Shown: piece by piece, positions 35,622-43,496 of the stretch
Numbering within the stretch: the stretch's first letter is position 1
How the letters are laid out: the number at the start of each line of letters is the position of its first letter
NCBI RefSeq assembly: GCF_023369555.1
Contig: NZ_JACJVC010000006.1
Location: 81,485-145,484, forward strand
Direction: 5' to 3'
Length of the DNA stretch: 64,000 nt
Origin: Actinomyces sp. AC-20-1
Lineage (GTDB): Bacteria > Actinomycetota > Actinomycetes > Actinomycetales > Actinomycetaceae
Notes under the pieces: generated by a model
What the model saw: the letters and a program-made list of their open reading frames with translations, nothing else
Told to the model about the DNA's origin: nothing
The model's database searches: none
Translations under genes and position numbers: made by a program

Positions 35622-36851
35622 TCAGTGCTCCGCGGAGGCCTCGGCGGGCTCGACGCGCTGGCCGATCTCGGCCATGAGCCCGGTGAACCAGGGCTGGGTG
35701 ATGTCGAAGGCCTTGTGTCCGGCGATGCGCGGGAAGGCGATGAGGGTCAGCTCGTCGTCGTTGTCCTCGTCGTTGCCGATGACGCCGGACTCGCCCCTCA
35801 GGGCGCACTCGACGGCCAGGTCGCACATGGACTTGATGAGGTCCAGGTCCTCCTGGTTGGCGTTGGTGGCGCGCGAGTAGTAGCCGGACTTCTGGACCAT
35901 GACCTTCTCGGCGCCGATGAGGTGCGCGAACTGCTTGGCGAACCACTGGCCGGGGTTGATGGTGTCGAGCTTGACGTGGCCGAAGGGGTCGCGCTGGACC
36001 TCCTCGCCACGGGCCTCCATCTCCGCGATGATCTCGGGGACGCCGGCACCCTCGGACAGGAAGATGTTGACGTTGCCCTGCTCGTCCATGAGGGCCTTGA
36101 GGCGCTCGGCCTCGGCCTCGAGGTCGAGCCTCATCTCGGGCAGGAAGACGGCGTGGACGTCCCAGCGCTCGCGGGACAGGCCCAGCGACGGCGCCCAGCT
36201 CTTGGTCCCCAGCAGCTCGTGGTAGCGCTTGGCGGTCTCGGCGGTGAGGTAGCCGCAGTTGCGGCCCATGCACTCGTGGATGATGAGCATGCGCGGGTTG
36301 GAGCGGTGCTCGCCGATGATGTTGAAGGCGAAGCCGGCGCCCTCCTCGGCGGCGGACCAGGCGCCCAGGGACTGGCGGATGGGCACGATGTCGTTGTCGA
36401 TGGTCTTGGGCAGCCCGACGACGGTGAGGTCGTAGTCGTGCTCCTTGAGGTAGGCGGCCAGGTCCGCTGCGGTGGTGTTGGTGTCGTCGCCGCCGATGGT
36501 GTGCAGGACGTCGACGCCGTCCTTGCGCAGCTGCTCGGCCGCGAACTCGAGGGGGTTGACGCCCTCGGCGACGAGGCCGCGCTCGACGAGGTTCTTGGCG
36601 TTGGTGAGCTTGACGCGGGAGTTGCCGATCGGCGAGCCGCCGAACTCGCGCAGGATGCCGGCGTTCTTGCGGCCCTCGGCGTCGATGACGATGTAGTTGC
36701 CGGTGAGCAGGCCGTGGTAGCCGTACTGGTAGGCGATGATCTCGACCTCGGGAGCGACCTCGGCGTAGCGCTCGATGAGGTCGCCGACGGCGGCGGACAG
36801 GCAGGGGGCGAAACCGCCCGCGGTGAGCAGGGCGACGCGACGGATCGACAT
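35622..36851 (-). CDS. pfp: Pyrophosphate-dependent 6-phosphofructokinase
   Basis: A 409-residue phosphofructokinase that phosphorylates fructose 6-phosphate reversibly in glycolysis. The motif HTIGGDDTNTTAADL has Asp where ATP-dependent enzymes have Gly (GGDGS), and LPKTIDNDI has the Lys that marks PPi use. Other sites: MGRNCGYLTAETA and GIRQSLGAWSAAEEG-type sugar-binding loops. The ATG at 36851 follows AAAGG and gives the usual M-S-I-R-R-V-A-L-L-T-A-G-G. PPi-dependent glycolysis is common in Actinomyces and relatives. The gene is flanked by a terminator downstream and an isolated membrane-protein gene upstream. Confidence 0.9.
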   Translation of the reverse strand: MSIRRVALLTAGGFAPCLSAAVGDLIERYAEVAPEVEIIAYQYGYHGLLTGNYIVIDAEGRKNAGILREFGGSPIGNSRVKLTNAKNLVERGLVAEGVNPLEFAAEQLRKDGVDVLHTIGGDDTNTTAADLAAYLKEHDYDLTVVGLPKTIDNDIVPIRQSLGAWSAAEEGAGFAFNIIGEHRSNPRMLIIHECMGRNCGYLTAETAKRYHELLGTKSWAPSLGLSRERWDVHAVFLPEMRLDLEAEAERLKALMDEQGNVNIFLSEGAGVPEIIAEMEARGEEVQRDPFGHVKLDTINPGQWFAKQFAHLIGAEKVMVQKSGYYSRATNANQEDLDLIKSMCDLAVECALRGESGVIGNDEDNDDELTLIAFPRIAGHKAFDITQPWFTGLMAEIGQRVEPAEASAEH

Positions 36852-37018
36852 CGAGGACCTTTCAGGTTGGGTGCTTGCGGCCCGGTGCCGGGGGCGGGCC
36901 CGCCGGGGACCGGGGCGAGGGCGGCACGTGCCGTGCCTCGCCGCGCAGTCTACCCGCCGTGGCACGGGAGGACCGGGGCCCCGCGTCACCCGCCGCCCAT
37001 CGCCTCGCCCGGTCCGGC

Positions 37019-37504
37019 TCAGAGCACGCCGGCCAGCAGCCAGAGCGCTGTGACCAGGTAGGCGACGGCGTAGCCGGAGTGGAACGGACGGTTGCGGCGC
37101 ACGAAGCGGTCGACCACCTGCTCGGGCACGTCCTCGGGGCCGCCCTCCGCCAGGTGCTCGTCGCGCGCGAAGCCGCTGGCGAAGTGAACGAGGCACCACA
37201 GCGGGAAGACCGCCACCGCGAGGACCTGGGCGGCCAGGGGCAGCCGCCCGGCGTTCGCGACGAGGGAGGCCAGCGCCACGAGCACCTGGCCGTACAGCCA
37301 GGCGGCGTACGTGGTGTTGACGCGCTCGTCCCGGCTGAAGGGCAGCAGCAGCCGCTGCAGCTCGTGACGCCTGCCGTGGCTCAGCGCGTGGTCGAAGAAC
37401 GCCCCGAAGGTCACCACGTAGGAGATCATGAATCCCGCGAGCACGCAGGTGTAGACGATGGTGGCACCGTAGAGCACGTTGCTGAGAACCATGCCCACGA
37501 GCAT
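37019..37504 (-). CDS. Small four-helix membrane protein, unknown
   Basis: A 161-residue hydrophobic protein with about four membrane segments: NVLYGATIVYTCVLAGFMISYVVTFGAFF, TTYAAWLYGQVLVALASLVA, LPLAAQVLAVAVFPLWCLVHFASGF and HSGYAVAYLVTALWLLAGVL, with a basic loop (SHGRRHELQRLLLPFSRDERVN) between the first two. I do not recognise the family. ATG 37504 and ATG 37492 are both possible starts; neither has a clear ribosome-binding site. Confidence 0.65.
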   Translation of the reverse strand: MLVGMVLSNVLYGATIVYTCVLAGFMISYVVTFGAFFDHALSHGRRHELQRLLLPFSRDERVNTTYAAWLYGQVLVALASLVANAGRLPLAAQVLAVAVFPLWCLVHFASGFARDEHLAEGGPEDVPEQVVDRFVRRNRPFHSGYAVAYLVTALWLLAGVL

Positions 37505-37616
37505 GGCACGTGCCTGTACGCCGCCGACAGGGATGTCATCTCCTCGGGACCGGTGAGCGCCGTGACAGCTCGTGACGGCTCGCGCTCTCCCCGTCGGTGC
37601 CGACAGCGCCAGCGGC

Positions 37617-38519
37617 TCAGGCGTCGGCGGCGCCCGTCTCCCTGGGGCTCTCGTCGTCCCTGCTCCCGGGCTCCGCAGCCTCCTCCGCCTCTGCCGCCTC
37701 CACGGGCTCGGCCGGCGGCTCGGGGACCTCGACGTCGGGGGCCGGGCGGCCACCGGGGGCGTGCACGGGGGCGGCGGCGGGCCGCCGGGCGGCCCGCGCC
37801 TGGAGCATCTCGGTCACGACCTCGTCAGCGCTCTTCTTCTCGGCGTCCATGGCCTTCTTGACGTCGGCCGCGTAGAGGTCGACGTACTCCTGACCGGACA
37901 GCGCCATGAGGGAGTACATGATCTCGTCGGTGATGGAGCGCAGGACGAAGCGGTCGTTCTCCAGGCCCTTGTAGCGCGAGAAGTCCAGCGGCTCGCCGAC
38001 GACGATGCCGACGCGGTGGCGGGTGGAGGGCACCACCTGGCCGATGGGCTGGGCGAGGTCCGAGCCGATCATCGCCACCGGGATGACGGAGGCGCCCGTG
38101 GCCAGGGCGATGCGGGCCACGCCCGTCTTGCCCCGGTACAGGCGCCCGTCGGGGCTGCGCGTGCCCTCCGGGTAGATCCCGAAGAGCTCGCCGGCGCGCA
38201 GACGGTCGATGCCGGCCTGCAGGGCCGCCTGGGAGGCCCGCCCGCCGGAGCGGTCCACGGGGATCGTGCCGACGGCGGTCATGAAGCTCTTGACCGCCCA
38301 GCCCTTGACGCCCTTGCCGGTGAAGTAGTCCGACTTGCCGATGAAGGCGACCTCGCGCTCGATGAGCAGCGGCAGGAAGAAGGAGTCGATGACGGCCAGG
38401 TGGTTCGAGGCGAGGATGGCGGCCCCCTCGGAGGGGATGTTCTCCTCCCCGCGGATCCAGGGCTGGTAGAGCATCTCGAGAGCGGGGCCGACGGCCGTCT
38501 TGATGCCTCGGTATCCCAC
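37617..38519 (-). CDS. 1-acyl-sn-glycerol-3-phosphate acyltransferase (PlsC family)
   Basis: A 300-residue phospholipid acyltransferase transferring an acyl group to lysophosphatidate or a related acceptor at the membrane. The catalytic HX4D motif is SNHLAVIDSFFLP; the acceptor-binding block is YPEGTRSPDGRLYRGKTGVARIA and a third block is VIPVAMIGS. A charged Ala/Pro/Glu tail follows about residue 235. The start is GTG 38519, five bases after AGGAGGT. It corresponds to Rv2182c in the conserved order. Confidence 0.9.
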   Translation of the reverse strand: MGYRGIKTAVGPALEMLYQPWIRGEENIPSEGAAILASNHLAVIDSFFLPLLIEREVAFIGKSDYFTGKGVKGWAVKSFMTAVGTIPVDRSGGRASQAALQAGIDRLRAGELFGIYPEGTRSPDGRLYRGKTGVARIALATGASVIPVAMIGSDLAQPIGQVVPSTRHRVGIVVGEPLDFSRYKGLENDRFVLRSITDEIMYSLMALSGQEYVDLYAADVKKAMDAEKKSADEVVTEMLQARAARRPAAAPVHAPGGRPAPDVEVPEPPAEPVEAAEAEEAAEPGSRDDESPRETGAADA

Positions 38520-38591
38520 GGGGACCTCCTGCGCCTGGGTTGAGCTCGTCTGGAGTGGGCGCGCGGGTGCACGCGGCCGCTCACCGGAGTC

Positions 38592-38597
38592 TAGCCT
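38592..38597 (+). promoter_or_regulatory. -10 box, leaderless-type (DEDDh/GIY-YIG nuclease)
   Basis: TAGCCT followed by six bases and the GTG at 38604. Confidence 0.5.
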
Positions 38598-38603
38598 CAA
38601 CGT

Positions 38604-40337
38604 GTGCCCTCCCACGTCCCGCCCCGCCCCACGGGACCGGCGCGCGGGCAGGCGGTCCAGCCCGCCTTCGCGCAGATAGGGCTGGCGCTGAGCGAGACGG
38701 CCTTCGTCGTCGTCGACCTGGAGACCACCGGCGGCGCCCCGGGGGCCCACGCCATCACGGAGATCGGGGCCGTGCGGGTGCGCGGCGGGCAGGTCGTGTC
38801 CGAGATGGGCACGCTCGTCAACCCCGGTGCCGTCATCCCCGCGCAGGTCACCGTGCTCACGGGCATCACGAACGCGATGGTCGTGGGCGCGCCCGTCGTG
38901 GCCGAGGCGCTGGAGCACTTCCTCGGCTGGGCCCGCCTGGACGAGCCGGGGACGGTGCTGGTGGCCCACAACGCCCGCTTCGACGTCGGCCACCTGCGCG
39001 CCGCGGCCCGTGAGCTGGGCCTGGCGTGGCCGGAGCCGGTGGTGCTGGACACTCTGGCCCTGGCACGGAGGGTCTGGAGCCGGACGGACGTGCCCAACCA
39101 CAGGCTCTCCACCCTCGCCTCCTTCGTCGGCTCCCCCACGCGCCCCACCCACCGGGCACTGGACGACGCGCGCGCCACGGTGGACGTGCTGCACGCCGTC
39201 CTGGAGGCGCTGGCGCCCCTGGGCGTGACCCACCTGGAGGACCTGGCGACGGCGACCGACCCGGTCCCGCCGCGTCGCCGGGCCAAGAGCCGCCTGGCCC
39301 AGGGCCTGCCCTCGACCCCGGGCGTCTACGAGCTCCTGTCCGCCACCGGCCAGGTGCTCTACGTGGGCTCGGCCGTGGACCTGCGCCGGCGGGTGCGCTC
39401 CTACTTCACGGCGGCCGAGAAGCGTCCGAGGGTGGCGCAGGTGCTCGACACGACGGTGGACGTGCGCGTCATCCCGACGCCGACCGAGGTCGAGGCCCGG
39501 GTGCGCGAGCTGCGCCTCATCGCCGAGCTCGACCCTCCGGCCAACCGTCGCTCGCGACGCCCGCGCCGCCAGCCGTGGCTGCGCCTGGTGGGCGGGGACG
39601 AGCCGCGGCTGGCGTCCACGACGGCGCTGGCGACCGAGGAGGTGGGCTGCGCGGTGGGGCCCTTCGCCTCGCGCAGCGCGCTGCTCGACGCCCAGCGGGC
39701 CGCGAAGTCGGTGCTGCGCCTGCGCTCGTGGGACGCTCACGGCGCCGCCGGCCTGGCCCCGCAGGGCGGGCTCTCGCAGCGGGTGGACCTGGCCCGCCGG
39801 GCCCTGTCCGGCGAGTGCGACCTCGTGGCGGGGCCCCTGCTGGAGCGGGTGGCGGCGCTGGCGGCTGCGGAGCGCTTCGAGGAGGCGGGCCTGTGGACGG
39901 CGCGGCTGCGGTCCTTCCTGCTGGCCTCGCGGCGCGCGGAGGCCGTGCGGCCGCTGCTGGCCTGTGCGCACCTCGTGGCCGCCCGGCGTCGTGAGGGCGG
40001 TGGATGGGAGCTCGTGGCGGTGCGCTGGGGGTGCCTGGCGGGCAGCGCGGTGACGCCGCCGGGCGCGGACCCCCGTCCGGCGGTGGCGGCGCTGCGGGCG
40101 ACGGCGCAGGTGGTCCAGCGCCCGGACAGGGTCGGTCAGACGACGAGCGCCGAGGAGACGCTGCTGCTGGCAGAGTGGGTGCTCGACTCCGGGGCGAGGC
40201 TCGTGGAGGTCGGTGCCGAGGGCGGCGGGGACGCTGACGGCAGCGGCGCCGCTGGCGGGGCGGAGGAGGACGTGTGCGCGGCCCTCACCTGGCCGGTGGG
40301 GGCAGCAGCGCGCCACCGGCGGGTGCTGCGGGCCTAG
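38604..40337 (+). CDS. DEDDh exonuclease - GIY-YIG nuclease fusion
   Basis: A 577-residue protein joining a DnaQ-type 3'-5' exonuclease (residues about 25-200) to a UvrC N-terminal-type GIY-YIG endonuclease (about 230-320) with a further C-terminal region. Exo motifs: VVVDLETTGG (Asp, Glu), VAHNARFDVGHL (Asp) and HRALDDARAT (His, Asp). GIY-YIG: LPSTPGVYELLSATGQVLYVGSAVDLRRRVRSYF with Glu in TEVEARVRELRLIAELDPPANRR. The actinobacterial family (Rv2191) is thought to act in DNA repair, similar to Cho. It is divergent from plsC. The exact substrate is unknown. Confidence 0.88.
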   Translation: MPSHVPPRPTGPARGQAVQPAFAQIGLALSETAFVVVDLETTGGAPGAHAITEIGAVRVRGGQVVSEMGTLVNPGAVIPAQVTVLTGITNAMVVGAPVVAEALEHFLGWARLDEPGTVLVAHNARFDVGHLRAAARELGLAWPEPVVLDTLALARRVWSRTDVPNHRLSTLASFVGSPTRPTHRALDDARATVDVLHAVLEALAPLGVTHLEDLATATDPVPPRRRAKSRLAQGLPSTPGVYELLSATGQVLYVGSAVDLRRRVRSYFTAAEKRPRVAQVLDTTVDVRVIPTPTEVEARVRELRLIAELDPPANRRSRRPRRQPWLRLVGGDEPRLASTTALATEEVGCAVGPFASRSALLDAQRAAKSVLRLRSWDAHGAAGLAPQGGLSQRVDLARRALSGECDLVAGPLLERVAALAAAERFEEAGLWTARLRSFLLASRRAEAVRPLLACAHLVAARRREGGGWELVAVRWGCLAGSAVTPPGADPRPAVAALRATAQVVQRPDRVGQTTSAEETLLLAEWVLDSGARLVEVGAEGGGDADGSGAAGGAEEDVCAALTWPVGAAARHRRVLRA

Positions 40338-40419
40338 GGCTGAGGGCGGCGCCCTGGGTGCGGGCCGACGGCGGGAGCCGGCCCGGCAGCAGCGGACCCG
40401 TCCGGCGGGGTCCCGGCGC

Positions 40420-40863
40420 TCAGCCGGCGGCGACGACGGCGCCGCGGCGGGCGCTCAGCGCGGTGGTGACGGCCTCCTGCAGGGCCATGGGGTCCAGGGG
40501 GCGGGGGACGACGGCCTGGGCCTTGGCCCAGGCGGACAGCCAGGCGTCCTGGGGGCGGGCGGTGAGCAGCACCACCGGGGGGCGCTGGTCGAGCTCGACC
40601 AGGAGCTCGTGGGCCAGGCCCATGCCGCCCAGTCCCTTGGCCTCGGCGTCGAGGACGAGCACGTCGAAGGGGGCCCGCCCCTCGGCCGCACGGTCCTTGA
40701 GGGCCAGGCGCACGCCCTCGGCGGTGGCGCACTCGGTCCAGCGCACGAGGGGCAGGCCCTTGGCGGGACGTCGTCCAACACCGGTGATGACCTCCTGACG
40801 CACGTTGGCGTCGTCGGAGAAGACGAGGAGGTCGAGGCGGGGGCTGGCGGCCTGGTCAGTCAT
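40420..40863 (-). CDS. Orphan receiver-like domain protein
   Basis: A 147-residue stand-alone domain with a CheY-like layout: acidic pair Asp17/Asp18 (LLVFSDDAN), candidate phospho-acceptor Asp72 at the end of a strand ([12 protein letters not shown]), Thr101 ([10 protein letters not shown]) and a cis-Pro position (VVPRPLDP). The usual conserved Lys is Arg121. There is no output domain and no histidine kinase nearby. The ATG follows GGAGG. It may be a degenerate receiver used in protein contacts; this is inference. Confidence 0.6.
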   Translation of the reverse strand: MTDQAASPRLDLLVFSDDANVRQEVITGVGRRPAKGLPLVRWTECATAEGVRLALKDRAAEGRAPFDVLVLDAEAKGLGGMGLAHELLVELDQRPPVVLLTARPQDAWLSAWAKAQAVVPRPLDPMALQEAVTTALSARRGAVVAAG

Positions 40864-41083
40864 GGGTCCTCCGTGCGATCGGACGTGCGTGGCAGGGCCG
40901 GTCGTCGTCCGGGATCGTCCGGGTGGGGCGCGGCTGGCGCTGCGCCGTCAGTGTAATCACAGCGGTCCCCCTGGCGAAGCCTTAGATCAGAGGATACGAT
41001 CAATGATGTCCAGGACCTCGGTTCTCACTATGAGCCGTCGTCGACGCGCCGGGCCTCCCGGCCAGCACGAAAGGCACCCGCAC

Positions 41084-41707
41084 TTGGCCGTGTACACGCT
41101 TCCCGAGCTCCCCTACGACTACGCCGCCCTCGAGCCCCACGTCTCCGCCAAGATCATGGAGCTCCACCACGACAAGCACCACGCCGCCTACGTCGCCGGC
41201 GCCAACGCCGCCCTCGAGCAGCTCGAGGCCGCCCGCGAGTCCGGCGACCACGCCGCCATCAACCTCCTCGAGAAGAACCTCTCCTTCAACCTCGGCGGCC
41301 ACATCAACCACTCGATCTTCTGGAAGAACCTCTCCCCCAACGGCGGCGGCCGGCCCGAGGGCGAGCTCGCCGAGGCCATCAAGGACTCCTTCGGCTCCTT
41401 CGAGAAGCTCCAGGCCCAGTTCACCGCCAACGCGCTGGGCATCCAGGGCTCCGGCTGGTCCGTCCTCGCCTGGGACTCCGTCTCCGGCAGGCTCGTGACC
41501 TTCCAGCTCCTCAACCAGCAGGACAACGTCCCGGTCGGAACCATCCCGCTGTTCCAGGTCGACATGTGGGAGCACGCCTTCTACCTCGACTACCTCAACG
41601 TCAAGGCCGACTACGTCAAGGCCATCTGGAACATCGCCAACTGGCAGGACGTCTCCGAGCGCCTGGCCGCCGCGAGGACCCAGGCCCCGGGCCTCATCGT
41701 CCGCTGA
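41084..41707 (+). CDS. sodA: Superoxide dismutase (Fe/Mn family)
   Basis: A 207-residue cytoplasmic superoxide dismutase. Metal ligands are His28 ([10 protein letters not shown]), His76 (GHINHSIFW), Asp160 and His164 ([14 protein letters not shown]). Gln122 in GIQGSGW and the overall sequence do not let me choose Fe or Mn with certainty. The start TTG 41084 (M-A-V-Y-T-L) has GAAAGG nine bases upstream; GTG 41090 is two codons later. Codon use is strongly biased to C-ending codons, fitting high expression. It is followed by a clean terminator. Confidence 0.96.
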   Translation: MAVYTLPELPYDYAALEPHVSAKIMELHHDKHHAAYVAGANAALEQLEAARESGDHAAINLLEKNLSFNLGGHINHSIFWKNLSPNGGGRPEGELAEAIKDSFGSFEKLQAQFTANALGIQGSGWSVLAWDSVSGRLVTFQLLNQQDNVPVGTIPLFQVDMWEHAFYLDYLNVKADYVKAIWNIANWQDVSERLAAARTQAPGLIVR

Positions 41708-41771
41708 GCGGAGCCGGTCCGGGCCGCAACCGTCCCCGGGCCGCCCCTCACAGCCGGACGGCCTCAGCACA

Positions 41772-41806
41772 GCGCCCCGGCCACCCTCCACGGGTGGCCG
41801 GGGCGC
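41772..41806. terminator. Terminator of sodA (and possibly the FKBP gene)
   Basis: A perfect 15-bp stem (41772-41786 with 41792-41806), loop TCCAC, between the convergent sodA and FKBP lipoprotein genes. Confidence 0.8.
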
Positions 41807-41856
41807 GTCGACATCGAGACTGGTCGGACCCGTCAGGGCCGCGGCGCGAGCACGTG

Positions 41857-42825
41857 TCAGAGGATCGCGGCGATGTCCAGGACGTAGGCGAAGGCGGGGA
41901 CGGCCTCACCCGAGGAGCCCGTGCCCGCGGGCATGAGGACGACCACCCGCGAGCCCGCCGGGACCCCGACGAGCCCGCTCAGGCCCGGGGCCTGAGCCAT
42001 CGTCACGTACTGCGGGCTCGCCTGCTCCCAGGAGGACTGGCTGACCGAGCCGTCCCAGGAGGTGAAGGCCATGTTGAGGCCGATCGTGTCCTCGGCGGTG
42101 ATGGCGGCGCCCGTCCCCCGGGCCAGGACGATGACCTCCGTCTGCGTGGGCTCGGCGGCGCCCTCACTCACGCTGACCGACGCGGCGGCGCCGAGCTCGC
42201 CGGTCACCGTGACGCCGCGGTCGGCCAGGGCCTGCTCCCCCTCGACGGTCGCGCCGGCGGTGGTGCCGATGGCCTTGATCTCGACGACGAAGACGAGAGG
42301 ACCGGTCGGGCTGCCGTTGGTCGAGGTCTCGCCGTAGGCGTACTGGGAGGGCACGCTCATGAGCACCCTGTCGCCCACCTTGTGACCGGCCAGGCCGCAG
42401 CGCCACCCGGTGATGACGCCCTGCAGGCTGAAGGTCGTCGGCTTGGCGCGGTCGTAGGAGGAGTCGAAGGTCGCGTCGCTGTCCCACTTCCAGCCCGCGT
42501 AGGACACGCTGATGAAGTCGGACTCCGTGACCGTCGGGCCGTCGCCCTCCTCGAGGGTGGCGACCGTGAGGTTGGTGGGGGCGGCCTCACCCGTCCACGT
42601 GGGCGTCGGGGTGGTACCCGCCTCACCGGCGAGCGTCGGCAGGGCGGTGGAGGACTCGTCGACGGTGAGGTCGGAGCAGACCACGTTGGTGGCCACGCCC
42701 GAGGTCGTGGCGCTCGGCGTCGCGGAGGCCGTCGCGTCTCCCCCCTCGGAGGAGCCGCAGGCGGCGAGGACGAGGCTGGACGTGAGCACGAGGGCGCTCA
42801 GGGCGAGGTGGTGACGGCGCAACAT
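41857..42825 (-). CDS. FKBP-type peptidyl-prolyl isomerase lipoprotein
   Basis: A 322-residue exported lipoprotein: signal peptide MLRRHHLALSALVLTSSLVLAACGSS with lipobox LAAC (Cys22), a Ser/Thr/Ala linker, then a first FKBP domain (about 85-190: ISVSYAGWKWDSDATFDSSYDRAKPTTFSLQGVITGWRCGLAGHKVGDRVLMSVPSQYAYG) and a more divergent second FKBP-like domain (VIVLARGTGAAITAEDTIGLNMAFTSWDGSV...). It probably assists folding of secreted proteins. The ATG follows AAGGAG. The second domain lacks several aromatic pocket residues, so it may not be catalytic. Confidence 0.85.
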   Translation of the reverse strand: MLRRHHLALSALVLTSSLVLAACGSSEGGDATASATPSATTSGVATNVVCSDLTVDESSTALPTLAGEAGTTPTPTWTGEAAPTNLTVATLEEGDGPTVTESDFISVSYAGWKWDSDATFDSSYDRAKPTTFSLQGVITGWRCGLAGHKVGDRVLMSVPSQYAYGETSTNGSPTGPLVFVVEIKAIGTTAGATVEGEQALADRGVTVTGELGAAASVSVSEGAAEPTQTEVIVLARGTGAAITAEDTIGLNMAFTSWDGSVSQSSWEQASPQYVTMAQAPGLSGLVGVPAGSRVVVLMPAGTGSSGEAVPAFAYVLDIAAIL

Positions 42826-42936
42826 GGTCTCCTTGGCGGGCTGTCTGGGCGTGTGGCGGACGAGGCGTGCGACGGCCGCCGTGCGCACGGGCACAGCGGC
42901 CGTGGTGAGGTCCGGGCGGGCCGGACCTCGCGCCCC

Positions 42937-43326
42937 TCAGTGGAAGGACTCGCCGCAGGCGCAGGAGCCCGAGGCGTTCGGGTTGTCGATGGTGAAGCCC
43001 TGCTTCTCGATGGAGTCCGCGAAGTCGATGGTCGCGCCGGACAGGTACGGCACGCTCATGCGGTCGACGACCACCTCGACGGCGGCCATCTCCTCGGAGC
43101 CGGTCTCGAAGGAGCGCACGGCGTCGCCGTCGAGCAGGCGCTCGTCGAAGTAGAGCTGGTAGACCAGGCCGGAGCAGCCCCCAGGCTGGACCGCCACGCG
43201 CAGACGCAGGTCGTCCCGGCCCTCCTGGGTGAGCAGGGCGGCGACCTTGGCGGCGGCGGCCTCGGTGAGGAGCACCTCGTGCTCGGGGACGGCCGTCGTC
43301 TGGTCTGTCAGGGTGGTCTCAGCCAT
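42937..43326 (-). CDS. erpA: Iron-sulfur cluster insertion protein ErpA
   Basis: A 129-residue A-type Fe-S carrier. The three cluster cysteines are Cys51 (QPGGCSGLVYQLYFD), Cys122 and Cys124 (GSCACGESF). It delivers clusters to target apoproteins. The ATG at 43326 follows GAGGAG. It stands alone, 111 bases upstream of the FKBP lipoprotein gene on the same strand. Confidence 0.92.
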   Translation of the reverse strand: MAETTLTDQTTAVPEHEVLLTEAAAAKVAALLTQEGRDDLRLRVAVQPGGCSGLVYQLYFDERLLDGDAVRSFETGSEEMAAVEVVVDRMSVPYLSGATIDFADSIEKQGFTIDNPNASGSCACGESFH

Positions 43327-43496
43327 GTGAGTCTCCTCGTTCGTGGGCCAGCCGGGCCCGGGGTGCGGTTGCGCGGGCTCCAACACCCAGGTCGGACAGG
43401 TTGTTCCCCGTCAGCCTACGTCCATCCCCGCCCGGCACCGTTGTGGCGGCACTCACCGAGCGGGGACGGCGCCGCCGGGTGCGGCGCCCGGGTCCC

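Noticed and set aside
38520..40316. Upstream extension of the acyltransferase frame
   Set aside because: Antisense to the DEDDh/GIY-YIG gene; GTG 38519 has a textbook AGGAGGT.
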